DNA of 64,000 bases from DASYLJ01 sp964404165 (lineage in GTDB: Bacteria; Desulfobacterota; Binatia; DP-6): assembly GCA_964404165.1 (NCBI GenBank), contig CAYOIZ010000027.1, positions 20,642-84,641 on the forward strand, written 5' to 3'. The notes beneath the pieces were generated by a model that was not told where the DNA came from, ran no database searches, and saw only the letters and a program-made list of their open reading frames with translations. Shown here one piece after another: positions 49,314 to 57,992 of the stretch. The position numbers and the translations under genes were made by a program. The first letter of the stretch is position 1. Each line of letters starts with the position of its first letter.

Positions 49314-49796
49314 TCAGAGGGCCCGGTGGTAGAACGTGTCGTCCACGGCCATCCGCGGGAAGCTCGACGGCAGCGCCGACGGTGCCACCGGGCGGAATCC
49401 ATGCTTCTCGTAGAAGCGATGCGCCGCCACGAACGTGCGGGTGGTGCCGAGATACACGTCGCGCACGGCATGCGTTCGGCACCAGCCGACGAGGGTGTCG
49501 AGCAGCCGCCGCCCGACCCCATGCGTCGGCCCGCGATGCCCCGAGCGGACGAACATCTTCCTGACGGCCGCCTGGTGCCCGCCGATGTCCAGGAGACCGA
49601 CGGTCCCGACGACTTCGCCGTCGGCCTCCGCCACCCAGAAGTTGCCCACCCCGCGCTGATGGACGCTCGGGATGCGCAGCAGATCGGGCTGCGCCTCCAG
49701 GGTCACCGGAATCCCGAACTCGACCTGCTGGATGGGCAGGATGACCGCCCGCACCCCGTCCGCGTGGCGCGGCTCGAAGGGGACGATGGTGACCAT
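49314..49796 (-). CDS. GNAT-family acetyltransferase
   Basis: A 160-residue acetyltransferase. VVGTVGLLDIGGHQAAVRKMFVRSGHRGPTHGVGRRLLDTLVGWC carries the acetyl-CoA-binding pattern, with HGVGRR as the loop. VYLGTTRTFVAAHRFYEKHGFRPV is the C-terminal GNAT block. It resembles MarR-associated GNATs in layout but lacks a MarR part. The start at ATG 49796 is the first near the fold. Confidence 0.85.
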   Translation of the reverse strand: MVTIVPFEPRHADGVRAVILPIQQVEFGIPVTLEAQPDLLRIPSVHQRGVGNFWVAEADGEVVGTVGLLDIGGHQAAVRKMFVRSGHRGPTHGVGRRLLDTLVGWCRTHAVRDVYLGTTRTFVAAHRFYEKHGFRPVAPSALPSSFPRMAVDDTFYHRAL

Positions 49797-49818
49797 CGCC
49801 GTCAGGTGCGCGGGGCGT

Positions 49819-50175
49819 TCAGTCGCTGTGACATGGTCCCGTCTCGCGCAGCTCGATGGTGGCCCACTCGGCCGCGGGACATTCGGCGGCGACGGCCATT
49901 GCCTGCTCCTTCGTGTCGCACTCGAGCAGGAAGTAGCCGCCGACGACCTCCTTGGTCTCCGCGAACGGACCGTCGAACACGGCCCGCTTGCCGTTGCGGA
50001 CCTCGATCCGCACGCCGCCCTGCAGGGTCTTGAGCGACTCGCTGCCCTTCGAGACACCGCGCCGCCCGAGGTCCTCGGCGAAGCGCATCATGCGCTGGAA
50101 TTCGTCGTCGGCCTGCTCCGGCGGCCGGTTCCGCCGCCGATCGCGCCCTTCCATGATCAACATCAGGTACCGCAT
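49819..50175 (-). CDS. YCII-family protein (DGPF type)
   Basis: A 118-residue protein with a YciI-like ferredoxin-fold: MRYLMLIMEGRD starts the sheet, and VFDGPFAETKEVVGGYFLLECDTKEQAMAVAAECP carries the conserved DGPF motif. Such proteins often accompany ECF sigma factors of the ECF42 group. None lies directly adjacent here, although two ECF factors of other groups are present at 23-25 kb. Confidence 0.88.
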   Translation of the reverse strand: MRYLMLIMEGRDRRRNRPPEQADDEFQRMMRFAEDLGRRGVSKGSESLKTLQGGVRIEVRNGKRAVFDGPFAETKEVVGGYFLLECDTKEQAMAVAAECPAAEWATIELRETGPCHSD

Positions 50176-50187
50176 GACGTTCTCCTT

Positions 50188-51873
50188 CTAGGCCGTCAGC
50201 TTCCGATACTTGAGCCGGTGCGGCTGGTCCGCGTCGGTGCCGAGCCGCTTGTGCCGATCGGCCTCGTAGTCCTGGTAGTTGCCCTCGAACCACACCACGC
50301 GGCTGTCGCCCTCGAACGCGAGCATGTGGGTGGCGATGCGATCGAGGAACCACCGATCGTGGCTGATCACCACCGCGCTGCCGGCGAACGCCAGCAGCGC
50401 CTCCTCGAGCGCACGCAGGGTGTCGACGTCGAGATCGTTCGTCGGCTCGTCGAGGAGCAGCAGGTTGCCACCGCTCTTCAGCAACTTGGCGAGGTGGAGC
50501 CGGTTGCGCTCGCCGCCCGAGAGATCCTTCACCTTCTTCTGCTGGTCGGGGCCCTTGAAGTTGAACGACGCGGCGTAGGCGCGCGAGTTCACCTCGCGCT
50601 TGCCCACCATGATGAGCTCGTGGCCGCCGTCGGATATCTCCTCCCACAGGGTGCGATCACCGTTCAGCGTGTCGCGGCTCTGATCGACGTACGCCGGCGT
50701 CACCGTCTCGCCGAGCCGCAGCGTGCCGGCATCGGCCTGTTCCTGGCCCGTGATCAGCTTGAACAGGGTCGTCTTGCCGGCGCCGTTCGGCCCGATGACG
50801 CCGACGATGCCGCTGCGCGGCAGCGTGAAGGTCAGGTCGTCGAACAGCAGGTTGTCGCCGTACGCCTTGCGCACACCCTTCGCCTCGACGACGAGATCGC
50901 CGAGGCGCGGACCGGGCGGAATGGTGATCTGGGCGCGCTCCTGCCGCTGCTCCGCGGCCTGGTCGGCGGCGAGCAGCTCCTCGTACTGGGCCAGACGCGC
51001 CTTGCCCTTCGCCTGGCGCGCGCGGGGGGCGAGGCGCACCCACTCGAGCTCGCGCTGCAGGGTGCGGCGACGCGACGACGTCTCCTTCTCCTCCTGGCCG
51101 AGCCGCTTCTCCTTCTGGTCGAGCCAGGACGAGTAGTTGCCCTCCCAGGGAATGCCGGCGCCGCGATCGAGCTCGAGGATCCAGCCCGCGACGTTGTCGA
51201 GGAAGTAGCGATCGTGCGTCACCGCGACGATCGTCCCCTTGTACTCCTGCAGGTGACGCTCGAGCCACGCCACCGACTCGGCGTCGAGATGGTTCGTGGG
51301 CTCGTCGAGCAGGAGGAGATCGGGCTGCTGCAGCAGGACGCGACACAGCGCGACGCGGCGGCGCTCGCCGCCGGACAGCTTCGTCACGTCGGCGTCGGGC
51401 GGCGGCAGGCGGAGCGCGTCCATCGCGATCTCGAGCTGACGATCCAGCTCCCAGGCGTTGGCCGCGTCGATCTCGTCCTGCAGCCGACCCTGCTCGCCGA
51501 GGAGCTTCTCCATCGCCTCGTCGGACATCGGCTCGCCGAGTTGCATCGACAGCTCCTCGAACCGCGTCAGGAGCGCGCGCGTGCCGGCGACCGCCTCCTC
51601 GACCTGCTCGAGCACGGTCTTCGCCGGGTCGAGCTTCGGCTCCTGGGGCAGGAAGCCGATGGTGCGACCGTCGGCGAGGACGGCGTCGCCGTTGAAGTCG
51701 TGATCCTCGCCGGCCATGATCCGGAGCAGCGTGCTCTTGCCGGCGCCGTTGTGCCCGAGCACGCCGATCTTCGCGCCGTAGTAAAAGGACAGGTAGATGC
51801 CCTTCAGAATCTCCTTCCCCTGCGGGGTGAGCTTCCGGAGGTCCTTCATCGTGAAAATGAACGGAGGTGCCAT
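50188..51873 (-). CDS. ettA: Energy-dependent translational throttle protein EttA
   Basis: A 561-residue ABC-F ATPase that binds the ribosomal E site and gates the first peptide bond according to ATP level. It contains two ABC domains, each with Walker A (GHNGAGKST and GPNGAGKTT) and signature (LSGGERRRVALCR and LSGGERNRLHLAK). The PtIM linker between them (residues about 240-310) is Arg/Glu-rich. MAPPFIFTMKDLRKLTPQGKEIL is the typical EttA N-terminus. Start ATG 51873 has a TTGACA promoter 33 bases upstream. Confidence 0.95.
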   Translation of the reverse strand: MAPPFIFTMKDLRKLTPQGKEILKGIYLSFYYGAKIGVLGHNGAGKSTLLRIMAGEDHDFNGDAVLADGRTIGFLPQEPKLDPAKTVLEQVEEAVAGTRALLTRFEELSMQLGEPMSDEAMEKLLGEQGRLQDEIDAANAWELDRQLEIAMDALRLPPPDADVTKLSGGERRRVALCRVLLQQPDLLLLDEPTNHLDAESVAWLERHLQEYKGTIVAVTHDRYFLDNVAGWILELDRGAGIPWEGNYSSWLDQKEKRLGQEEKETSSRRRTLQRELEWVRLAPRARQAKGKARLAQYEELLAADQAAEQRQERAQITIPPGPRLGDLVVEAKGVRKAYGDNLLFDDLTFTLPRSGIVGVIGPNGAGKTTLFKLITGQEQADAGTLRLGETVTPAYVDQSRDTLNGDRTLWEEISDGGHELIMVGKREVNSRAYAASFNFKGPDQQKKVKDLSGGERNRLHLAKLLKSGGNLLLLDEPTNDLDVDTLRALEEALLAFAGSAVVISHDRWFLDRIATHMLAFEGDSRVVWFEGNYQDYEADRHKRLGTDADQPHRLKYRKLTA

Positions 51874-51882
51874 AAGCGCTCG

Positions 51883-51911
51883 TTTCAATGTCACGACGCG
51901 GCGCGTGTCAA
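51883..51911 (-). promoter_or_regulatory. Promoter of ettA, leaderless type
   Basis: On the minus strand: perfect TTGACA (51911-51906), 17-base spacer, TTGAAA (51888-51883), and 9 bases to the ATG at 51873. No Shine-Dalgarno sequence intervenes. Confidence 0.5.
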
Positions 51912-51950
51912 CGTTCCCGGTTCGTCGCGTGCTGTGGTAGGGGCACCGCC

Positions 51951-52436
51951 ATGCGGACGATCCCCCTCCTGGCCCTCGCAGTCGCGTTCGTGGCGTGCGG
52001 CTCCGGCGCCATCAAGAGCCCCAGCACCCGCTATCAGGGCATCCTGCTGAACGCGCGCGATCTCGGCGCCGGCGAGGTGACGCGGCTGGCGGCGTCCGAC
52101 CCCACCATCCGCGCCTGGGTCGCGCGCGAGGGCGATCCCGATTTCGTCCTGGTGGCCAATCCGAAGGACGTCGAGTTCGTCTACGTGCAGAAGTCGGAGG
52201 TCGTCCACTTCCACAAGCCGGACACCGGCGGCGCCAGCATCTCGGGCAGCGCCTCGCCGCTGCCGAGCGGCGTCAACTCGATCCTGCCGGAGGACATCCG
52301 CGCCGGCACGCCCGAGCCGCTGACGGTCTTCGGCGCGACGTGCTGGACGCTGATCGTCGGTCCCGACGCGTGCCGCACCTGCTGTCGGGGGCCACAGGCG
52401 TGCGTGTCGGAGTGCCGCGCCGGGGGATCGTCGTAG
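51951..52436 (+). CDS. Lipoprotein of unknown function
   Basis: A 161-residue protein with a lipoprotein signal (MRTIPLLALAVAFVACGSG; lipobox FVAC). The mature part begins IKSPSTRYQGILLNARDLG and includes AWVAREGDPDFVLVANPKDVEFVYVQKSEVVHF, a beta-strand-rich region. A Cys cluster near the C-terminus (CWTLIVGPDACRTCCRGPQACVSEC, in pieces) may form disulfides. No domain recognised. It is divergent from ettA. Confidence 0.65.
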   Translation: MRTIPLLALAVAFVACGSGAIKSPSTRYQGILLNARDLGAGEVTRLAASDPTIRAWVAREGDPDFVLVANPKDVEFVYVQKSEVVHFHKPDTGGASISGSASPLPSGVNSILPEDIRAGTPEPLTVFGATCWTLIVGPDACRTCCRGPQACVSECRAGGSS

Positions 52437-52499
52437 ACGACGCCTGCGAACGACGCCGAGTGCAGGCACGGCGCTGAGGCTACGCCACGATCGCTGCCG

Positions 52500-53540
52500 T
52501 CACGACGCGTCCGCCTCGATCGCACTCACGAGCTCGCCGATCCGCAGCCGGCAATCCGACGAGATGCGGCGGGCGGCCTTCTTCGACTTCGCGGCAGCTG
52601 CCGCTTTGCGGTTCGCCGCGCCGAGCACGCTGCCCGCCGTCTTCAGCATGCGGGCGCGCTTGCGTCCTTCACTCGTTGCGGCTGCCGTCAGGCGATCGCC
52701 GGCCTTTGCGAGCTGTGCGCGCAGGGCACGGTCGACCTTCGTCGGAACCGTCTCGCCGTCACACAGGTCGCTCGCCAGCGCGGCGGCGATGAGGCAGCGC
52801 GCCCGCGCGATGCCGGTGACGTCGCTGCATGCTCCCTGCGGCGTCACGGTCGTCGTCGTGGTCGACGCGCCGCCAGGATTCGTGGTCGTCGGGGCTGTGC
52901 TGGACGTCGTCAGGGTGGTGCTGGTGGTCGTCGGGGCTCCGATGGCGCATTTCGACGGCGCGCCCGAGCAGTGCCAGAGGTCATTGACCGTGCAGTCGGA
53001 GGCGCAGCCGTCTTGCAGCCCCTCGTGTCCCGGGGTTCCCACCTGGTTGCCGTCGTCACACTCCTCATCGGCCTCGATGACGCCGTTACCGCAACATTCG
53101 AAAGGGACCGGTCCGGTGATCGAACAGACGCCGGCACGACAGCTGCTCAACATGCACCAATTGTCGGCCTCGCAACTGGCGCCGTCGCCCTTTGGGGGGT
53201 TCGTGCAATTCTCGTACTCGTCGCAGGTGCCGATGTCGTGGCAATCGTCCAGCGGCTCGCACTGCACGCCTCCGCAGATGTGATCTTCGGGGCAATACCC
53301 GTCGCCGGCATCGCAAACCCACTCGCAGCCCTCTCCACGCAAATTCGACGTGGAGGACTCGCTGCAGCAGAGGTCGTCGGGGACGTGCTCGTCTCTGCAG
53401 AGGTACCCCGGGAACCGTTCGACGAAATGCGCGGTCTTACCATCGCAGACGCATTCCTCTGCAGGCGAGGATCCAGGCCATGCCATCACCGCGAGCACCA
53501 GCAGCAGCCAGGAGGGGAAGCGATGGCGAATTGACTTCAT
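52500..53540 (-). CDS. Secreted Cys-rich protein with Thr linker and C-terminal helical domain
   Basis: A 346-residue exported protein. The signal peptide (1-28, ending SPAEE) precedes about 170 Cys-rich residues (repeated C-x-C pairs, with ECCGNGVIEADEECDDGN matching the Myxococcales-type DUF4215 repeat). A Thr-rich linker (PTTTSTTLTTSSTAPTTTN) follows, then a C-terminal helical domain (about 250-346). This domain has CSDVTGIARARCLIAAALA, then SEGRKRARMLKTAGS and KKAARRISSDC. The last part aligns with the tail of the beta-helix protein encoded divergently. GC content is lower than in neighbouring genes. Function unknown. Confidence 0.75.
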   Translation of the reverse strand: MKSIRHRFPSWLLLVLAVMAWPGSSPAEECVCDGKTAHFVERFPGYLCRDEHVPDDLCCSESSTSNLRGEGCEWVCDAGDGYCPEDHICGGVQCEPLDDCHDIGTCDEYENCTNPPKGDGASCEADNWCMLSSCRAGVCSITGPVPFECCGNGVIEADEECDDGNQVGTPGHEGLQDGCASDCTVNDLWHCSGAPSKCAIGAPTTTSTTLTTSSTAPTTTNPGGASTTTTTVTPQGACSDVTGIARARCLIAAALASDLCDGETVPTKVDRALRAQLAKAGDRLTAAATSEGRKRARMLKTAGSVLGAANRKAAAAAKSKKAARRISSDCRLRIGELVSAIEADAS

Positions 53541-53987
53541 CTGATTCTGTTCCTGCGCGCGCGGACGCATGGCGCCCCCCGGAGAGTCGTCACGTGGGGC
53601 CATACCGCGGCATGGCCCATCAGTCTAGTGCGCATTGATCCTCGCAAGTGCGGAGTTCAGCAGCGCTCTCGCGTGGGGGCGTCCAGGCTGCGGCGCACCA
53701 CGTCCGGTGTCGTGGCCTGTGTCCAGCGATGGCCGCGTCCCGCGAGCGGTCCAGGCGTCGCTGCCCCCGTCCCGGCGCCGCGCGACCGTTCGACCGCCCA
53801 TGCAACGGCGCGTGCGGCATCGAGCGCGGCGGCCGACTCTTCCAACCTTGCCAGAAAGTGGCTCCCTCCTGCGGCAGGGAAAGTGGCTCCTTGTGAGGCG
53901 CGGAGACGCCGGCGTAACAATCGCGCCGAGGGTCAGCCCGCCGGGCGCGTTGCAGCACGAGATGAAGTCCGCAGAAGGAGACGCTCC
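53541..53987. other. Divergent intergenic region, 447 bases
   Basis: The region lies between two divergent secreted-protein genes. It has no convincing gene on either strand. It contains a 12-base direct repeat, GAAAGTGGCTCC, at 53854-53865 and 53879-53890 (25-base period), about 100 bases before the beta-helix start, which could be an activator site or simply chance. AAGGAG (53974-53979) before the ATG at 53988 is the ribosome-binding site. I tested the sequence by eye for cyclic di-GMP and cobalamin riboswitch landmarks and saw none. Confidence 0.6.
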
Positions 53988-55898
53988 ATGATTCGCCGAA
54001 ACGTTCGATGGCTCGTTGCACTCGTCCTGCTCACGTGTCCGGTCACCAGCCAGGGCGCAGACCAGGTCGTCGGCGACTGCACCACCGACACCGAGCTGCG
54101 CGCAAAGCTCACCAGCATGCAGTCCAGCGATGGCGGCACGCTCACGTTCGCCTGTGGTGCGCCCACCAAGATCGAGCTGACGGGCGGCCTCCTGCCCGAG
54201 ATCTTTCAGCCGACAACGATCGACGGGGGCGGTACCGTCACGCTGGATGGACGCTGTGTCGGGTACCAGATCTTCGAGGTCGATTTCACGGGCAATCTCA
54301 CCCTGCGGCACATCAAACTGACGAAAGGATGCTCGGGTAGCCTCTACGGCGGAGCGATATCCAACGAAGGTGCACTCACCCTCGAGGACGTCGACATCTC
54401 GGACGGCGGGACGTCGCCGGTCGGGAGAGGCGGAGCCATCTATACTGGGTTTTCCAGCATCCTCACGATCACCAACAGTCGATTCACCGGCAACTTCGCC
54501 GGCAGCGGGGGGGCGATCTTTGCGGATAACACGTTCTCCCCGCTGACCATCACCAACAGCGTGTTCAGTGACAACGGGACGATCGGCGACGAGGCGACCG
54601 CTGGCTGGGGGGGGGCCATCCTGTTGTTGGGCACGGAAGCGTCCATCGAGGGCGGGGAGATCCGAGACAACGAAGCGCGCACGGGCGGGGCCATCGTGGG
54701 CTGGGAAGTGTCGAGCCTGGCGGTCCACGGGACCGTCATTCGCGACAACAAAGCGCGCAACGGCCCCGGTGGGGCCATTCGGATCGGCGAGGGCCCGGGT
54801 TCGAACGTGAGCGCAACACTCACCGACGTCACGCTGTCCGGGAACACCGCCGAGGGTGGCTTGTTGGCGTTCCCGACCGGCGGCGCCATCCATTGCGACG
54901 GGTGCGAGCTCACGCTCGAGCGATCGACGCTCCAGACCAATAGCGCCACCAACCGGGGCGGCGGGCTGTATCTCACCAACCCACTTCCGTCGAGTACGCT
55001 CGTCAACGTCACCCTCGCGAGTAACGTCGCGGGCCTCGGGGGCGGCGGAATCTTTGTCAACAACGGAGCCATCGACCTGACGAACGTCACCTTCGCCAAC
55101 AATCAAGCGACCCCAGGTGACGGTGGCGGGATTGCCAGCTTCAACAGCAGCGTCGGACTGAGGAACGTTCTGCTCGCCAACTTCACCGACGACTGTGATT
55201 TCGTTTCCCCTGTCGGAACACCAGTGAGGGACTCCAACCTCTCGACGGACGACACGTGCGCATTCGGTCCCTCGAGAGACAACGTCCCATCACCCGGTCT
55301 CGCCTTGACGGACAACGGCGGACCCACGCAGACATTCCTCTTCGACGCGGACAGCCCAACCGTCGATGCCGGGACGCTGACCGGCTGCCCAGCCACCGAC
55401 CAGCGCGGCGCACCGCGACCGTTCGGCGCCTCGTGCGACGTGGGCGCGACCGAGTTCGGGGCCGTGGTGCCGACGACCACGACGACGTCTACGACGCTAC
55501 CGCCCGCAGCCTGCGACGCAGCGTGCGTGACCACCGATCCGTGCCGCCCGAAGGCGTGCGGCGACCAAGGCTCATGCGTCACGCAGGACATGGTCGGCCT
55601 CGACGGCGCAACCTGTGCCTGCCAGCGCACGGCCCCCTCCGTGTGCGCGAACCAAACTCCTCCGCCGAAGGTCCTGAAGCAGGCGGCCAAGGCGTGCGAG
55701 CTGCTGAACGCAGCCGCGGCGGCGTCGACCGACAAGCGGCGCGCGAAGAAACTCAAGATGGCGCGCATCAAGTGGCAGCTGGCGACGGGGCTCGTCGGCA
55801 AGAAACCCGCGCGGCGGGTGCTGACGCCGGAGTGTGTGACGGCCCTCGCTGCCGACTACGCCGACGCGGCAAGCCGGGTGAGCACCGCTCTCCGTTGA
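53988..55898 (+). CDS. Secreted right-handed beta-helix protein with Thr linker and C-terminal helical domain
   Basis: A 636-residue exported protein with a signal peptide (1-23). Residues about 55-430 are a beta-helix of degenerate repeats (GGAISNEGALTLEDVDISDG; GGAIFADNTFSPLTITNS; GGGIFVNNGAIDLTNVTF) typical of polymorphic outer-membrane-like or pectate-lyase-like helices. A choice-of-anchor-Q-like block follows (GGPTQTFLF, SPTVDAGT, DQRGAPRP). After VPTTTTTSTTLPP comes a Cys-rich stretch and a C-terminal helical domain (about 555-636) homologous to that of the divergently encoded protein at 52.5 kb. AAGGAG precedes the start. Confidence 0.8.
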   Translation: MIRRNVRWLVALVLLTCPVTSQGADQVVGDCTTDTELRAKLTSMQSSDGGTLTFACGAPTKIELTGGLLPEIFQPTTIDGGGTVTLDGRCVGYQIFEVDFTGNLTLRHIKLTKGCSGSLYGGAISNEGALTLEDVDISDGGTSPVGRGGAIYTGFSSILTITNSRFTGNFAGSGGAIFADNTFSPLTITNSVFSDNGTIGDEATAGWGGAILLLGTEASIEGGEIRDNEARTGGAIVGWEVSSLAVHGTVIRDNKARNGPGGAIRIGEGPGSNVSATLTDVTLSGNTAEGGLLAFPTGGAIHCDGCELTLERSTLQTNSATNRGGGLYLTNPLPSSTLVNVTLASNVAGLGGGGIFVNNGAIDLTNVTFANNQATPGDGGGIASFNSSVGLRNVLLANFTDDCDFVSPVGTPVRDSNLSTDDTCAFGPSRDNVPSPGLALTDNGGPTQTFLFDADSPTVDAGTLTGCPATDQRGAPRPFGASCDVGATEFGAVVPTTTTTSTTLPPAACDAACVTTDPCRPKACGDQGSCVTQDMVGLDGATCACQRTAPSVCANQTPPPKVLKQAAKACELLNAAAAASTDKRRAKKLKMARIKWQLATGLVGKKPARRVLTPECVTALAADYADAASRVSTALR

Positions 55899-55916
55899 GG
55901 GCACTCCATTCGCGCA

Positions 55917-56429
55917 TCAGCCCTGCGACAGCACGACGACGCCGGACAGGATGAGGATCACGAAGGCGACGCAGAGCTTCGTCCCGACGCCGAGGATGCG
56001 ACCGACGAGCGCGCCCGTCCCAACGCGCAGGTCGGGTCCCATCTGTCCACGCTGCCACATCTCGCCGGCGATGGCACCGACGAACGTGCCGACGAACGAC
56101 ATCAGGATGGCACCGACAATGGGCAGCGGAATGCCGCCGACGAAGGCGCCCGCGATGCCGCCGATGAGCGCGCCCCACCCGGCCGCGCGCGAGCCCCCGA
56201 AGCGTCGCGCCCCCCACTGACCGCAGAGGAACTCCACGACCTCGGCCGCAACGGCGAGCACTAGGAACACCGCAACCCACGTCCAGCTCATGCGCGTGCC
56301 GTCGGACAGCATCGCCACTGCGGCCGCCGCGGCCACCTGCAGGAACGTCCCGGGCAGGCCGATCGGGATCATCACCAGCGCCGACACCTGCAGCAGGAAG
56401 AAGAACGCGATCGCGACGACGAGCAGCAT
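55917..56429 (-). CDS. DUF456 membrane protein
   Basis: A 170-residue inner-membrane protein with about four hydrophobic segments. The Gly-rich block GGSRAAGWGALIGGIAGAFVGGIPLPIVGAILMSFVGTFVGAIAGE is typical of DUF456, which resembles Gly-zipper channels. It begins 2 bases after the preceding methyltransferase gene on the same strand. Function unknown. Confidence 0.8.
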   Translation of the reverse strand: MLLVVAIAFFFLLQVSALVMIPIGLPGTFLQVAAAAAVAMLSDGTRMSWTWVAVFLVLAVAAEVVEFLCGQWGARRFGGSRAAGWGALIGGIAGAFVGGIPLPIVGAILMSFVGTFVGAIAGEMWQRGQMGPDLRVGTGALVGRILGVGTKLCVAFVILILSGVVVLSQG

Positions 56430-56431
56430 CG

Positions 56432-57091
56432 TCAGGCCGGGACGAAGATCAGGACGTACTGGTGCGGCAGCACGTCGGGCTGGCCGTCGAGGCGGTAGCC
56501 CGCACGCTGCATCTCCTCGACGACCTGCTCGCGCGCGAGCTTGTGATCCATCTCGGGACCGACCGGCAGCGGCCGCTTCTCCCAGTCGACGATGACGACG
56601 CGTCCACCGGGCCGCAACGCGCGCCGCTGCGCACGCATGTACGCCACGCGACCGTCGATGTGGTGGTACGTGTCGACGATGAGCAGCACGTCGACCGCGC
56701 CCGCGGGAAGCCGCGGGTTGTCGAGCGAGCCGAGCACCGGCACCACGTTGGCCGTCCCTTCCTTCTCGGCGCGCGCGCGTAGATGCGTCACCAGGTTGGG
56801 CTCGACCTCGACCGCGAGCACCGTCCCCGTCGGCCCGACGGCCTGGGAGAGTCGCCGGCTGAAGTAGCCGGTGCCGGCGCCGACGTCGGCGACGCACATG
56901 CCCGGTTGGAGGTGGAGTGCCGCGACGAGTGCGTCGGGCTTCTGCCAGGCGTCGCGCGCCGGGTCGTCGAACACGCCGCTCCAGTACGGCACGTCGGCGA
57001 ACGAGCGGTGCGACGTGGCGTCGTCGGGCGCGGCACCGCCATGCGCTGGAACGACGAGCAGGAACGCCAGGGCGACGAGGAGGGTCCGCAT
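56432..57091 (-). CDS. Exported SAM-dependent methyltransferase-like protein
   Basis: A 219-residue class I methyltransferase. SAM motif I is VADVGAGTGYFSRRL; motif II is EVEPNLVTHL; GAVDVLLIVDTYHHID is the post-II region with acidic and aromatic residues. It carries a plain signal peptide (MRTLLVALAFLLVVPAHGGAAP), which would put a SAM-dependent enzyme outside the cytoplasm. Similar signal-bearing methyltransferases occur in other Gram-negatives, but how they would obtain SAM is unknown. The start at 57091 gives the signal; longer frames do not. Confidence 0.78.
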   Translation of the reverse strand: MRTLLVALAFLLVVPAHGGAAPDDATSHRSFADVPYWSGVFDDPARDAWQKPDALVAALHLQPGMCVADVGAGTGYFSRRLSQAVGPTGTVLAVEVEPNLVTHLRARAEKEGTANVVPVLGSLDNPRLPAGAVDVLLIVDTYHHIDGRVAYMRAQRRALRPGGRVVIVDWEKRPLPVGPEMDHKLAREQVVEEMQRAGYRLDGQPDVLPHQYVLIFVPA

Positions 57092-57118
57092 GCGGCCCTC
57101 GAGCCATAGCACGCCTGC

Positions 57119-57148
57119 TTGACGATCGCGCCGGCCCGGCGCTTCATG
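57119..57148 (+). promoter_or_regulatory. Putative promoter of the Bax-inhibitor-1-like gene
   Basis: TTGACG (57119-57124), 18-base spacer, TTCATG (57143-57148), then 5 bases to the ATG at 57154. The -10 match is modest; the arrangement repeats the leaderless pattern. Confidence 0.3.
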
Positions 57149-57153
57149 TGCCC

Positions 57154-57897
57154 ATGGCACAGCTTGCGATGCGCTCCGGCAACCCGGCCCTCTCGGCCGA
57201 CACCTTCCGCGGGGTCCCGCGGGTTGGCATGGGCACCGACGCCATGACCATCGGCGGCACGGTCAACAAGACCGGGCTCGCCCTCGTCCTCGTCATGGCC
57301 GCCGCGGCCTACAGCTGGAACAACCCGGCTCTGGCCGGTGTACTCGTCCCCGTCGGTTTCCTCGGCGGCTTCGTGGTCGCCATGGTCACCATCTTCAAGA
57401 AGGAGTGGGCCGGCGTCACCACGCCGCTCTACGCCGTGCTCGAGGGCCTCGGGCTCGGCGCGGTCTCGCTCACCTTCGAGACGATGTACCCCGGCATGGT
57501 GAGCCAGGCCGTGTTCCTCACCTTCGGCACGCTCGGCGCGATGCTGCTCGCCTACCGCTCGGGCCTGGTCCAGGCCACCGAGCGTTTCAAGATGGGCGTG
57601 TTCGCGGCGACGGGCGGCATCGCCCTCGTCTATCTCGTCGGCTTCGTGCTCTCGTTCTTCGGCGTCTCCATCCCGCTGATCCACGGCAGCGGCACCATCG
57701 GCATCATCTTCAGCCTGGTGGTGGTCGGCGTCGCCGCGCTGAACCTCGTGCTCGACTTCGACTTCATCGAGCAGGGTGCGGAACGCGGTGCGCCTCGCTA
57801 TATGGAGTGGTACGGCGCCTTCGGGTTGCTGGTCACGCTCGTGTGGCTCTACCTCGAGCTGCTGCGCCTCCTCGCCAAGTTGCAGGAGCGGCGCTAA
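57154..57897 (+). CDS. Bax inhibitor-1/YccA-family membrane protein
   Basis: A 247-residue inner-membrane protein with about seven transmembrane helices. MRSGNPALSADTF and MTIGGTVNKTGLALVLVMAAAAYSWN are conserved at the N-terminus of one bacterial BI-1-like subgroup. The C-terminal helices contain acidic residues in VVGVAALNLVLDFDFIEQGAE, similar to the di-acidic pH sensor of the YetJ calcium channel. ATG 57154 is used. It may conduct calcium. Confidence 0.88.
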   Translation: MAQLAMRSGNPALSADTFRGVPRVGMGTDAMTIGGTVNKTGLALVLVMAAAAYSWNNPALAGVLVPVGFLGGFVVAMVTIFKKEWAGVTTPLYAVLEGLGLGAVSLTFETMYPGMVSQAVFLTFGTLGAMLLAYRSGLVQATERFKMGVFAATGGIALVYLVGFVLSFFGVSIPLIHGSGTIGIIFSLVVVGVAALNLVLDFDFIEQGAERGAPRYMEWYGAFGLLVTLVWLYLELLRLLAKLQERR

Positions 57898-57992
57898 CCC
57901 GACCGTCCGTTACCGTTTCGGCGCTCGCGTCGACGCGGAGTTCGCGCGCGTAGGCGCTTTGGAGGGGCATATGGATTGCTCTCCAGAGCGCC

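Noticed and set aside
53541..53987. Possible riboswitch before the beta-helix gene
   Set aside because: I looked for landmark motifs of cyclic di-GMP and cobalamin riboswitches and found none; only a short direct repeat and the ribosome-binding site remain.
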